DNA of 64,000 nt, taken from positions 1 to 64,000 of the forward strand of contig NZ_FOKA01000005.1 of the NCBI RefSeq assembly GCF_900111925.1, in the 5' to 3' direction. This DNA comes from Cellulomonas marina. Lineage in GTDB: Bacteria > Actinomycetota > Actinomycetes > Actinomycetales > Cellulomonadaceae. The notes under the pieces are model-generated. The model was not told where the DNA came from. It did not search any database and saw nothing but the letters and a program-made list of their open reading frames with translations. Position 1 is the first letter of the stretch. Every line of letters starts with the position of its first letter. The position numbers were made by a program, and so were the translations under genes. Shown in pieces: positions 29,150 through 36,724 of the stretch.

Positions 29150-30136
29150 GTGCCCGACGAGGACCGCCCGCCGCCGCCCGCGACGCCCCTGCCGGCCGGC
29201 GACCCCCTGGCAGGGCTGGCCGCGCTGCCGGCGGTGGTGGCGGCCGTCGGCCGGGCCCGGGAGGCGTGCGAGGCGCTGCGGTGGCACGAGGCGTACCGCC
29301 GGCGGTGGCGGGAGGTGCGCGCGGAGTGCACGCTGCGTGCCGCGCGCGCCGGAGCGGCTCTCGAGGGCGCGCGCGTCCCGCTGGACCTCCTGCGGGCCGC
29401 GGCGCTGACGCCCGACGAGGGCCGCCCCGACGAGGGCCGGCCCGACGAGCCCCAACCCGACGAGGGCAGGCCCGACGCGAGCCGGGCCGGCGTGGGCCGG
29501 GCCGACGCGGCGCTTGTCGTCGCGCGGGGCGTGTTCCGCGCCGACGCGCTCGTCGCCGACCTCCTGCCGCCGCTGGGCGGGCCGGGTGCGCCCGCGCTGC
29601 CCGCCCTGCCGCCGACGGCCCAGCTCCTCGCGCGGCTGCACGCCGCGGTCGTCGGGGGTCCGGGCGGACGGGCCGACGCCGGCCGTCTGCGGGCAGCGGC
29701 CGAGGTGCCGCTCGACCTGCGCGGTCTCGGGCCGGCACCGGCGGCGGCCGACGCCGCGGCCCGGGTGGCCCTCCTCGGCCAGGTGCTGGCGGCCACACGG
29801 GCACCGGCCCTCGTCGTGGCGGCGGTGGCGCACGCGGAGCTGCTGGTGGTGCGGCCCTTCGCCGTGGGCAGCGGGCCGGTGGCGCGTGCGTTCGCGCGGC
29901 TCCTCGTCGTGCGCGGCGGGCTGGACCCGACCGGCACGGTCCTGGCGGAGGAGGTGTGGGCGGCGGCGCCGCAGACGTACCTCGCCGGCACGGCGCAGCT
30001 CGCGACCGGGACGCCGGACGGCGCCGCCCGGTGGGTCGCCCTGTACGCCGACGCCGTCGTCGACGGTGCCCGGCGGGCCCGGGACGTGGCGGACGGCGTG
30101 CTCGCAGGAAGGATGCCGGGGATCGTCGCCCGCTGA
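29150..30136 (+). CDS. Fic-like protein with degenerate active-site motif
   Basis: 328 residues from GTG, divergent from the malic enzyme. The C-terminal half (about 215-320) follows the Fic helical pattern, with AHAELLVVRPFAVGSGPVAR where active Fic proteins have HPFxDGNGRxxR. The histidine is Arg, the acidic residue is Val, Asn is Ser and the first Arg is Pro, so AMP transfer is unlikely. An insert near 87-112 is built of Pro-Asp-Glu-Gly-Arg repeats (15-bp DNA repeats). Similar degenerate proteins occur in related actinobacteria. A binding or regulatory role is more likely than catalysis, but this is inference. Confidence 0.6.
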   Translation: MPDEDRPPPPATPLPAGDPLAGLAALPAVVAAVGRAREACEALRWHEAYRRRWREVRAECTLRAARAGAALEGARVPLDLLRAAALTPDEGRPDEGRPDEPQPDEGRPDASRAGVGRADAALVVARGVFRADALVADLLPPLGGPGAPALPALPPTAQLLARLHAAVVGGPGGRADAGRLRAAAEVPLDLRGLGPAPAAADAAARVALLGQVLAATRAPALVVAAVAHAELLVVRPFAVGSGPVARAFARLLVVRGGLDPTGTVLAEEVWAAAPQTYLAGTAQLATGTPDGAARWVALYADAVVDGARRARDVADGVLAGRMPGIVAR

Positions 30137-30444
30137 CGTCCGGTATCCGGACGCGCGTCTCGCCAGGCGTCCAGGTCGTCGCCGTCGTCGCAGGACGGGG
30201 GCCGGAGCTCTTCCCTCCGGGCCGCGACGGGTGTAGACCGAGCCCTACAACTGAAGACCGTGCCGGGCACCCACGCGCAGGAGAGCCCCCCTAGGGGCGG
30301 ATCGACCGGACTGGCTCCGTTGCGATCGCGATGATGCACGCCTGTTCACCCGCACGGTCGACGGTCACGGCGACGGCGTCCCGAGGGGCGCCGTCGTCCG
30401 TGTCCGGGTCGGGAGGACATGGGGCGCCGGGGCGGGGAGGGTCG
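30137..30444. other. 308-base gap at the left edge of the accessory island
   Basis: Two bases after the Fic-like stop, GTCCGG-TAT-CCGGAC (30138-30152) forms a perfect short hairpin that may end that transcript. An inverted repeat TGTAG-N8-CTACA lies at 30232-30249 and resembles an operator. A GCCCC-CCTA-GGGGC hairpin is near 30280-30297. GGGGAGGG before 30445 is the ribosome site of the PIN fragment. No gene is seen. Confidence 0.5.
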
Positions 30445-30556
30445 GTGACGCGGTTCGCGATCGACGTCGCGACCGCGCTGCGCCTGCTCGAGGACGACGC
30501 CGTCCTGCCCGAGGGGCACCTCCTCGTCGCCCCGAAGGTCCTGCAGTCGCACGTGC
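30445..30556 (+). pseudogene. 5' fragment of a PIN-domain gene, cut off after about 37 codons
   Basis: The GTG start has a good GGGAGGG site. The first 37 residues (MTRFAIDVATALRLL...LVAPKVLQSHVLA when read from GTG) match the beginning of actinobacterial PIN-domain proteins, including the first catalytic Asp (residue 6) and the LVAPxxLxSxVLA helix. After LQSHVLA the family sequence stops. The frame stays open to 30807 but only as a shadow of the downstream toxin fragment, which lies in another frame. The remaining PIN catalytic acids are missing, so the product cannot be an active nuclease. This looks like a gene broken by recombination. Confidence 0.65.
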
Positions 30557-31045
30557 TCGCAGCCGTGGCTGCAGCAGATGTTCGAGGGCTCCAAGTTCAA
30601 CTGGGAGAACTACCACCGCTACGAGTACCGCGAGGTCCTGGTCGAGGTCCGCGACGCCCCGACCCCCGCCCAGGTCGCCGCAGGGGAGCCGGGAACCGCC
30701 CACCGCTTCCGGGTGGACTCGTACGATCCAGGCGAGGCCATCGTGTCGCGCAAGGACACGCAGCTGGCGGAGGTCAAGCCGTCGACGGCCCGTTCGTACA
30801 TCGATGAGGTGGTGCGGAAGTACAACCCCTCGAACAGTGGCCTCCGCGTCCTCGGTACGGACAGCAACGCCGCGCAGTTCGGTGACAGGTCCCCGCAGAT
30901 CGTGGGGAGGCCGTTGCGGGGACAGATGACTCTCGAGATCCCCGTCCAGCCTGGTGGTGTCCCACAGGCTGTGCTCGACTATGCGGATCGGTGGAACGTG
31001 CGGATCCAGGACGTCACGGGTCGTGTCTACGAAAGCGAGTACTGA
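30557..31045 (+). pseudogene. 3' end of a polymorphic-toxin-like gene (no N-terminal part)
   Basis: The recognisable sequence begins with Pro-Trp-Leu-Gln-Gln in the frame of the ATG at 30578, so homology starts before any start codon; 155 residues follow from that ATG. EVLVEVRD, SYDPGEAIVSRKDTQLAEVKPSTARSY and, later, LRGQMTLEIPVQPGG, VPQAVLDYADRWNVRIQDVTGRVYE recall C-terminal modules of large secreted toxins in actinobacteria (from memory, not searched). Trafficking and pre-toxin parts are absent. A putative immunity gene follows three bases after the stop, as in toxin-immunity pairs. GC is visibly lower than in flanking genes, a sign of transfer. Expression could occur from the PIN promoter, but activity is doubtful. 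Confidence 0.55.
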
Positions 31046-31048
31046 GCC

Positions 31049-31597
31049 ATGTCAGCCCTGTACACCGAGAGGTACAACGCTCGTCGGCACGCGCCGGCGG
31101 GCGACCTGCCGTGGTGGACGACCGACGAGGCGCGCACTCGTTACGCCCATCGGCAGGACCTGCTCGTCGTCGAGGAGCGTCATGGCGACGGAGGGGTGCT
31201 GACGCCGCGTTGGGTGCTCGGCATCACCTCGCAAGGCATTCGGGTCCAGACGTTGGACCAGCACGGCTCGATCCTCCAGATCACCGATTTCGACGCCCGT
31301 GAAGGGCGTCTGTGGCGGTGGATCACGACGATGTACACGTATCCCGCCGCGGATCGGTACTTCGCACAGCCGGACTGCACGTCGGTGGTCACGTCCCGGT
31401 TCGAGCCCGACGGCACCGGCGAGGTCGAGTTCAAGGACAAGGCCACCGCAGAGGTGCACGTTGCGCGAATGACGGATGCGCCGGTGGGTGGATTCTGGGC
31501 GGAGTGGCCGGTGTTCGGTGAGTGGGAGCCGTTGACGGACCCGAACTACGGCGCGCCGGGTTCTCCGGAGGTGCCGTTCTCCAAGCTGCGGGCGTGA
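31049..31597 (+). CDS. Putative immunity protein next to the toxin fragment
   Basis: 182 residues, ATG start three bases after the toxin-fragment stop. Soluble, with no signal peptide, rich in Trp and Tyr: DLPWWTTDEARTRY, RLWRWITTMYTYPAADRYF and GGFWAEWPVFGEWEPL. Predicted mixed alpha/beta. I recognise no named family. Position directly behind a toxin C-terminus and the immunity-like genes that follow suggest a cognate immunity role; that is inference only. Base composition is lower in GC than the surrounding genome. Confidence 0.6.
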   Translation: MSALYTERYNARRHAPAGDLPWWTTDEARTRYAHRQDLLVVEERHGDGGVLTPRWVLGITSQGIRVQTLDQHGSILQITDFDAREGRLWRWITTMYTYPAADRYFAQPDCTSVVTSRFEPDGTGEVEFKDKATAEVHVARMTDAPVGGFWAEWPVFGEWEPLTDPNYGAPGSPEVPFSKLRA

Positions 31598-31628
31598 TGC
31601 CGGGCTGCTCGTGGCCCGCATCTCGACC

Positions 31629-32069
31629 GTGAGCGCCGAGGACGTGGCGCGCTCGTCGGACGCGGTGGCGCGATCGTTCGTCGAGGAATCGCCCGCCGGC
31701 TGGGTCTCCGCCGAGCTCGTGTACCTGGAGCTCGGCAAGACCGGCGAGATGCGCGCCTTCACCACGGGGCCGGACGGCCGCACGGTGCGTGTGAAGATGC
31801 CGATGTCGACGGTGGACGCGTTCGACAGTCTTCGGGCTGCCATGTTCCGCCCCGGGGAGGGTGCATGGTTCACCGCGACCTGCCGCATCTCCGCTGAGCG
31901 GCGCGTCAGCTTCAACTTCGACTTCGACTCCGAACCGGCCTTCTCCTCGGAGATCAGCCTGGGGCACGTCCTCGAGGAGATGCAGACGTACCCTCGCGAC
32001 GACGCCCACACCCCGGTGTGGCTCGCCGACCGGCTCGTCGCCGCCCGCGAGTGGGAGCAGCGCGTCTGA
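31629..32069 (+). CDS. YezG/DUF600-like immunity protein, copy 1 (intact)
   Basis: 146 residues from GTG (a GTG at 31611 would add six). It has the pattern shared by all four copies in this island: an N-terminal helix (AEDVARSSDAVARSF), PAGWVSAELVYLELGKTGEMRAF, a FDSLRAAMFRPGEGAWFTATCRI core, FNFDFDSEP and a C-terminal YPRDDAHTPVWL. The GAWFTATxxI, FDxDxEP and PRDxxHxPxWL elements resemble the YezG (DUF600) immunity family that guards against LXG toxins in Bacillus; the family assignment is tentative. It is the only copy with an undisturbed start, core and stop. Confidence 0.6.
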   Translation: MSAEDVARSSDAVARSFVEESPAGWVSAELVYLELGKTGEMRAFTTGPDGRTVRVKMPMSTVDAFDSLRAAMFRPGEGAWFTATCRISAERRVSFNFDFDSEPAFSSEISLGHVLEEMQTYPRDDAHTPVWLADRLVAAREWEQRV

Positions 32070-32095
32070 CACGCCGGGACCGGGAGGGGATGCAG

Positions 32096-32806
32096 GTGCG
32101 GGGCCAGGACGTCGTCCTCGAGCAGTGGCTGGCGGACATGCACCCGCGCCTGTCGCGGTTCCGGGACCTGCTCATGCCGCCATCGTGGAACGGCGACTGG
32201 TCGCGGAAGTCCTTGGCGGGCCTCGAGGCGGACCTGCTGCGCCGCTGGCCGGACGACACGTCGTTCCTGGCGGACCCCGTCACGGACCTCGTCGACGGCG
32301 CGGTCCGGTACGTCGGGAATACGCTGCTGCGGTCCTGCGGCGGCGGTTGGTCGATCGAACACGACCCCGCGTTCGTCTTCACCGGGCGTCCGTTCGTGCA
32401 GCTCGACACCTCCGATGCGACGCCGATCTCGCCGTTCCACCTCCTCACCGCTGCGCTGCACCGCAGGACCGGCACGGTCCTCACGAAGGTGATGGACGCC
32501 CAGACCCGGCGTGTGGCTGAGCGTCGTGCGGCCGAGGATCCGGGGTGGGAGCCGGCGCGCGCACCGGTTCCCGGCATGGCCGACGATGCCGCGGGTGCCG
32601 CCGAGGACGACGACGCCGCACGCTGGGTGGCAGGGCTCCCCGGGCTCCTCGCGCGGTTGCCGGAGCTCGTCGGCCCCGACGTCGCCGGACGCCTCGACGG
32701 CAGCGAGGGCTCGCCGGCAGCGGCCGAGGAGACCGGCCCTGGCGTGGCCCGAGCGGCCGAGCGGAGCGCTTGGATCTGCGGATGTCGCGTTTTCCGAGGT
32801 GCGACC
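32096..32806 (+). CDS. Unrecognised protein in the immunity array, no own stop
   Basis: About 237 codons from the GTG at 32096, which has GGAGG eight bases upstream (an ATG at 32090 is closer to the site). Features: MHPRLSRFRDLLMPPSWNGDWSRKS, RRWPDDTSFLADPVTDLVDGAVRYVG, then RPFVQLDTSDATPISPFHLLTAALHRRTG, a helical region and an acidic Ala-rich tail. No membrane segment and no catalytic motif seen. The frame runs straight into immunity copy 2 without a stop. In a different frame a TGA overlaps the copy 2 GTG as GTGA, which suggests that this gene once ended there and has shifted frame, or that the two are now fused. Confidence 0.5.
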
Positions 32807-33742
32807 GTGAGCGCCGAGGACGTGGCGCGCTCGTCGGACGAGGTGGCGCGCTCGTTCGTCGAGGCGTTCCCCGACGGTTGGGTGTCCGCCGAGCCCGTGT
32901 ACCTCGAGCTGGGCAGGACCAGTGAGATGCGCGCCTACGTCACCGTCCCGGAGGGCGACGTGGTGCGCGTACGGATGCCGCTGCCGACGGTGGACGCGTT
33001 CGACCGGCTCCGGGCCGTGTTGTCCCGCCCCGGGGAAGGTGCGTGGCTCACCGCCACCTGCCGGATCTCGGCCGGACGGACCGCCACCTTCGAGTTCGAC
33101 CACCACTCCGAGCCGGACTTCTCGTCGGAGATCGGTCTCGGGCACGTCCTCGAGGAGCTGGAGGCGCATCCCCGCGACGACGCCCACACCCCGGCGTGGC
33201 TCGCCGACCGGCTCGCCGCCGGCCTCCGGTCGACGCGCTCCGGGAGATCGCGTAGGCCGCGGTGGCGGCCGCGTCGCCCGGGTGGGAACGGATCGACCTC
33301 GAGTTCCTCACGGCGGGGAAGGTCACCGAGATGCGCGCCTACGAGACCCGCGCGGGCGAGGCGCAGCGCACGCGGTTCCCCCGCGCCGCGCTGGCCGCCA
33401 TGGACCGGCCGCGCGCCGAGATGGCTCGCCCCGGGTCGGGCACGTGGTTCACGGCGCGCCTGTCCGTCGCCGCGGACGGCGGCGTCACCCACGACTTCCT
33501 CGATGACGACGAGCCCTCCTGGTCCCGGGCCGTCGTCGTCCCGGAGAACTACCGCATCGACCTCGAGCGGTTCCCCCGCGACGCGACGCACACGCCGGCG
33601 TGGCTCCGCGACCGGCTGGCCGAGGCGGACGGACGGGCGACGGACGAGGACCGGGGGCGCGAGCCGTGACCGCCGAGCACGTCGCGGTTGTCGGACGACG
33701 TCGTCCGCTCCTTCCTCGAGGCGTCTCCGCCGGGGTGGGTGA
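32807..33742 (+). CDS. YezG/DUF600-like immunity protein, copy 2 (lost stop)
   Basis: The first 140 residues are about three-quarters identical by eye to copy 1: VSAEDVARSSDEVARSF, DGWVSAEPVYLELGRTSEMRAY, DRLRAVLSRPGEGAWLTATCRI, HPRDDAHTPAWLADRLAAG. After that point copy 1 ends within ten residues, but copy 2 reads on for about 170 Arg/Ser/Pro-rich residues through copy 3 in the wrong frame. The junction with copy 3 (near 33225) therefore removed the original end. The domain itself looks complete, so a working protein with an odd tail is possible. It is also in frame with the preceding unrecognised gene. Confidence 0.5.
   Translation: MSAEDVARSSDEVARSFVEAFPDGWVSAEPVYLELGRTSEMRAYVTVPEGDVVRVRMPLPTVDAFDRLRAVLSRPGEGAWLTATCRISAGRTATFEFDHHSEPDFSSEIGLGHVLEELEAHPRDDAHTPAWLADRLAAGLRSTRSGRSRRPRWRPRRPGGNGSTSSSSRRGRSPRCAPTRPARARRSARGSPAPRWPPWTGRAPRWLAPGRARGSRRACPSPRTAASPTTSSMTTSPPGPGPSSSRRTTASTSSGSPATRRTRRRGSATGWPRRTDGRRTRTGGASRDRRARRGCRTTSSAPSSRRLRRGG
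33229..33669 (+). pseudogene. YezG/DUF600-like immunity protein, copy 3 (5' truncated, amber codon)
   Basis: The family sequence can be read from VDALREIA, then an in-frame TAG at 33253-33255 where a Gln codon (CAG) would fit, then AAVAAASPGWERIDLEFLTAGKVTEMRAYE and the core TWFTARLSVAADGG, DLERFPRDATHTPAWLRDRL to the stop. The stretch before VDALREIA belongs to copy 2. A GTG at 33262, nine codons or fewer after the TAG, could restart translation to give 135 residues without the first helix. It overlaps copy 4 at its stop as GTGA. Confidence 0.55.
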
Positions 33743-34116
33743 CGGCCGAGCTCGAGTACCTCCGGCTCGGGAAGACCGCGGAGCTGCGGGCGAACCTCAC
33801 GTGTCCCGACGGCGAGGTCCTGCGGGTCGCGACGCCGCGGGCGACGTCGGCCGCGTTCCGCGCCCTGCGGGGCGCGGTGGCACGGCCGGGCGAGGGCACG
33901 TGGTTCACGGCGGGCTGCCGCATCGACGGCGACGGGCGGGCGTCGTTCCGCTTCGACGACGACGGCGAGCCGGCGTTCGCGTCGGAGGTCAGCGTCGATG
34001 ACGCGCTCGAGGAGATGGCGGCCCACCCCCGCGACGCCGCGCGCACGGCCCCGCGGCTCGCCGCGCGGCTGGCCGCCGCGCGTGAGCGCGACGGCGCACC
34101 GGGACTACAGTCCTGA
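33666..34116 (+). pseudogene. YezG/DUF600-like immunity protein, copy 4 (frameshifted start)
   Basis: The expected GTG at 33666 begins VTAEHVA, like VSAEDVA of copies 1 and 2. One extra base (or two missing) after codon 7 then shifts the frame. From 33688 the family sequence resumes in the new frame: SDDVVRSFLEASPPGWVTAELEYLRLGKTAELRAN, RALRGAVARPGEGTWFTAGCRI, HPRDAARTAPRLAARLAAA. A TTG at 33688 could serve as a poor start with no clear ribosome site. The usual PxWL near the end reads APRL, another sign of decay. A sequencing error of one base would also explain the shift. Confidence 0.5.
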
Positions 34117-34141
34117 CGCACAGCGATCTCGAGGGGGAGAC

Positions 34142-36430
34142 ATGGCGAGCACTACGGCACGCGGGACCGGCCCGGACGGCACGGCGGACCTCGTGCAGGA
34201 CCCGTCGCTCCCACCGGTGGCGCTGGACCCGGACGTCCGCGATGCCGAGGACCGGCACTGGACGCCGGCGAAGATCGCGCTCTGGGCGGGCATCGCGCTG
34301 CTGGGCGGGGTGAGCTGGGTCGTCATCGCGCTGGTGCGCGGGGAGACGGTCAACGCGATCTGGTTCGTCTTCGCGGCGGTCTGCTCCTACCTCATCGCCT
34401 ACCGGTTCTACTCCCGCTACATCGAGAAGCACCTGCTGCGGCCCGACGACCGTCGCGCCACCCCCGCGGAGTACAGGGCCGACGGCCGCGACTACGTGGC
34501 CACCGACCGGCGGGTCCTGTTCGGTCACCACTTCGCCGCCATCGCCGGCGCGGGACCGCTCGTCGGGCCGGTGCTCGCCGCCCAGATGGGCTACCTGCCG
34601 GGGACGATCTGGATCATCGTCGGCGTCATCCTGGCCGGCGCGGTGCAGGACTACCTCGTCATGTTCTTCTCGATGCGCCGCGGCGGCCGCTCGCTGGGGC
34701 AGATGGCTCGCGACGAGCTCGGCGTCATCGGCGGGACCGCCGCCCTGCTGGCGACGCTCGTCATCATGATCATCATCGTGGCGATCCTCGCGCTCGTCGT
34801 CGTCAACGCGCTGGCGGAGAGCCCGTGGGGCGTGTTCTCGGTGTCGATGACGATCCCGATCGCGCTGCTCATGGGCTGCTACCTGCGCTTCTTCCGGCCC
34901 GGGAAGGTCAGCGAGGTGTCGGTCCTCGGGTTCGTGCTGCTCATCGCCGCCATCGTCGGCGGCGGGGTCATCGCGGAGACGTCGTGGGGCTCGGAGCTGT
35001 TCCTGCTCGACAAGGTGACCATCGCCTGGGGGATCATCGTCTACGGGTTCGTCGCCGCGGTGCTGCCCGTGTGGCTGCTGCTGGCGCCGCGGGACTACCT
35101 GTCGACGTTCATGAAGATCGGCACGATCGTCATGCTGGCCGTCGCCATCGTGCTGGTGCGGCCGGTGCTCGAGGTGCCGGCGGTCAGCGAGTTCGCGCGC
35201 TCCGGGCAGGGGCCCGTCGTCGCGGGGTCGCTCTTCCCGTTCCTCTTCGTGACCATCGCCTGCGGCGCGCTGTCGGGCTTCCACGCGCTCATCGCCTCGG
35301 GGACGACGCCGAAGCTCGTCGAGAAGGAGCGACAGACGCGCTTCATCGGCTACGGCGGCATGCTCATGGAGTCGTTCGTCGCGATCATGGCGCTCGTCGC
35401 GGCGCTGTCGATCGACCGCGGCATCTACTTCGCGATGAACTCCTCCGCGGCGCTGACCGGCGGGACCGTCGAGGGTGCGGTCGCGTTCGTCAACGGGCTG
35501 GGGCTGCAGGGCGTGTCGCTCACGCCGGAGATGCTCACGAGCACGGCGACGAACGTCGGCGAGGAGACCATCGTCTCCCGCACCGGCGGCGCGCCGACGC
35601 TGTCCGTGGGGCTGGCGACGATCATGGCGCAGCTCGTCGGCGGCACCTCGCTCATGGCCTTCTGGTACCACTTCGCGATCATGTTCGAGGCCCTGTTCAT
35701 CCTCACGGCCGTCGACGCCGGCACGCGCGTGGCCCGGTTCATGCTGCAGGACAGCATCGGCAACGTCGTGCCGCGGTTCCGGGACACGTCCTGGCGGCCG
35801 GGGGCCTGGCTCGCGACCGCCGTCATGGTCGGGGCCTGGGGCGCGGTCCTCATCATGGGCGTCACCGACCCCCTGGGTGGCATCAACACCCTGTTCCCGT
35901 TGTTCGGCATCGCGAACCAGCTGCTCGCGGCCATCGCGCTCGCGGTCTGCATGGCCATCGCGGCGAAGCGTGGGTCGTTCCGGTACCTGTGGATCGTGGC
36001 CGTCCCGCTCGCGTTCGCGTCGGCGGTGACGATCACGGCGTCGGTCCAGAAGATCTTCTCCGACGTGCCCGCCATCGGGTACTTCGCGCAGCACGCGGCG
36101 TTCCGGGACGCGCTCGCGGCGGGGGAGACCTCCTTCGGGACGGCGACGAGCGTCGAGGCGATGCGGGCCGTCGTGCGGAACACGATGATCCAGGGCGTGC
36201 TGTCGGTGGTGTTCGTGACGCTGGCCGTCGTCGTCATCCTCACCGCGGTCCTCGCCACCGTCCGGGCGTTCCGTGCCGGCGGCGGGCCGAGCAGCGAGGA
36301 CGCCGCCGTGCCGTCCCGGGTGTTCGCGCCCGCCGGCTGGGCGCCGAGCCCCGCCGAGAAGGAGCTGGAGCAGCAGTGGGCGGCGCACGGGCCGGTGGCG
36401 GGGCGGACGACGCCCGCCGTCCGGCACTGA
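34142..36430 (+). CDS. cstA: CstA-type peptide/pyruvate transporter
   Basis: 762 residues with about 16-18 membrane helices. Family landmarks: RFYSRYIEKHLLRPDDRRATPAEY after the second helix, FGHHFAAIAGAGPLVGPVLAAQMGYLPG, the QDYLVMFFSMRRGGRSLGQ loop and SGFHALIASGTTPKLVEKE in the middle. Longer than the BtsT/CstA core through an acidic C-terminal tail of about 60 residues. CstA proteins take up pyruvate or peptides under carbon limitation. ATG is preceded by GGGGGAGA. The small YbdD partner gene follows after five bases. Confidence 0.95.
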   Translation: MASTTARGTGPDGTADLVQDPSLPPVALDPDVRDAEDRHWTPAKIALWAGIALLGGVSWVVIALVRGETVNAIWFVFAAVCSYLIAYRFYSRYIEKHLLRPDDRRATPAEYRADGRDYVATDRRVLFGHHFAAIAGAGPLVGPVLAAQMGYLPGTIWIIVGVILAGAVQDYLVMFFSMRRGGRSLGQMARDELGVIGGTAALLATLVIMIIIVAILALVVVNALAESPWGVFSVSMTIPIALLMGCYLRFFRPGKVSEVSVLGFVLLIAAIVGGGVIAETSWGSELFLLDKVTIAWGIIVYGFVAAVLPVWLLLAPRDYLSTFMKIGTIVMLAVAIVLVRPVLEVPAVSEFARSGQGPVVAGSLFPFLFVTIACGALSGFHALIASGTTPKLVEKERQTRFIGYGGMLMESFVAIMALVAALSIDRGIYFAMNSSAALTGGTVEGAVAFVNGLGLQGVSLTPEMLTSTATNVGEETIVSRTGGAPTLSVGLATIMAQLVGGTSLMAFWYHFAIMFEALFILTAVDAGTRVARFMLQDSIGNVVPRFRDTSWRPGAWLATAVMVGAWGAVLIMGVTDPLGGINTLFPLFGIANQLLAAIALAVCMAIAAKRGSFRYLWIVAVPLAFASAVTITASVQKIFSDVPAIGYFAQHAAFRDALAAGETSFGTATSVEAMRAVVRNTMIQGVLSVVFVTLAVVVILTAVLATVRAFRAGGGPSSEDAAVPSRVFAPAGWAPSPAEKELEQQWAAHGPVAGRTTPAVRH

Positions 36431-36435
36431 CGGGC

Positions 36436-36672
36436 ATGCCGACCGCCGGCGTCACCACCGTGCCGGCCGCCGTGCTCGACGCGCTGCGCCGGGCCGGGCG
36501 AGGCCTGGCCTGGTACACCCGCGGCCTGGTGCGCGAGGACGCCTACGAGCGGTACGTCGCGCACCTGCGCGCCACGCACCCCGACCCCGACCACCCGGTG
36601 CCCACGCCGCGGCAGTTCTGGCGCGAGCAGGCGGACCGCCAGGACGACCACCCGGAGGGCCGCTGCTGCTGA
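36436..36672 (+). CDS. YbdD/YjiX-family small protein, partner of CstA
   Basis: 78 residues. The AWYTRGLVREDAYERYVAHLRATHPD block and PTPRQFWREQADRQ, ending in Arg-Cys-Cys, are typical of the YbdD/YjiX family, which is almost always encoded directly behind cstA or btsT. In E. coli, YjiX accompanies the pyruvate transporter BtsT and is thought to be needed for its activity. It starts five bases after the cstA stop in one operon. Cytosolic, no membrane helix. Confidence 0.9.
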   Translation: MPTAGVTTVPAAVLDALRRAGRGLAWYTRGLVREDAYERYVAHLRATHPDPDHPVPTPRQFWREQADRQDDHPEGRCC

Positions 36673-36724
36673 CCGGCGCCGCTGCGGGAGGTCGCGAGGT
36701 CCGACGAGCGCGGCGCGGAGCCGG

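Noticed and set aside
30137-34141. Insertion sequence or phage carrying the toxin-immunity island
   Set aside because: No transposase, integrase, terminal inverted repeats or attachment-site duplication could be seen; the island may have come by homologous recombination.
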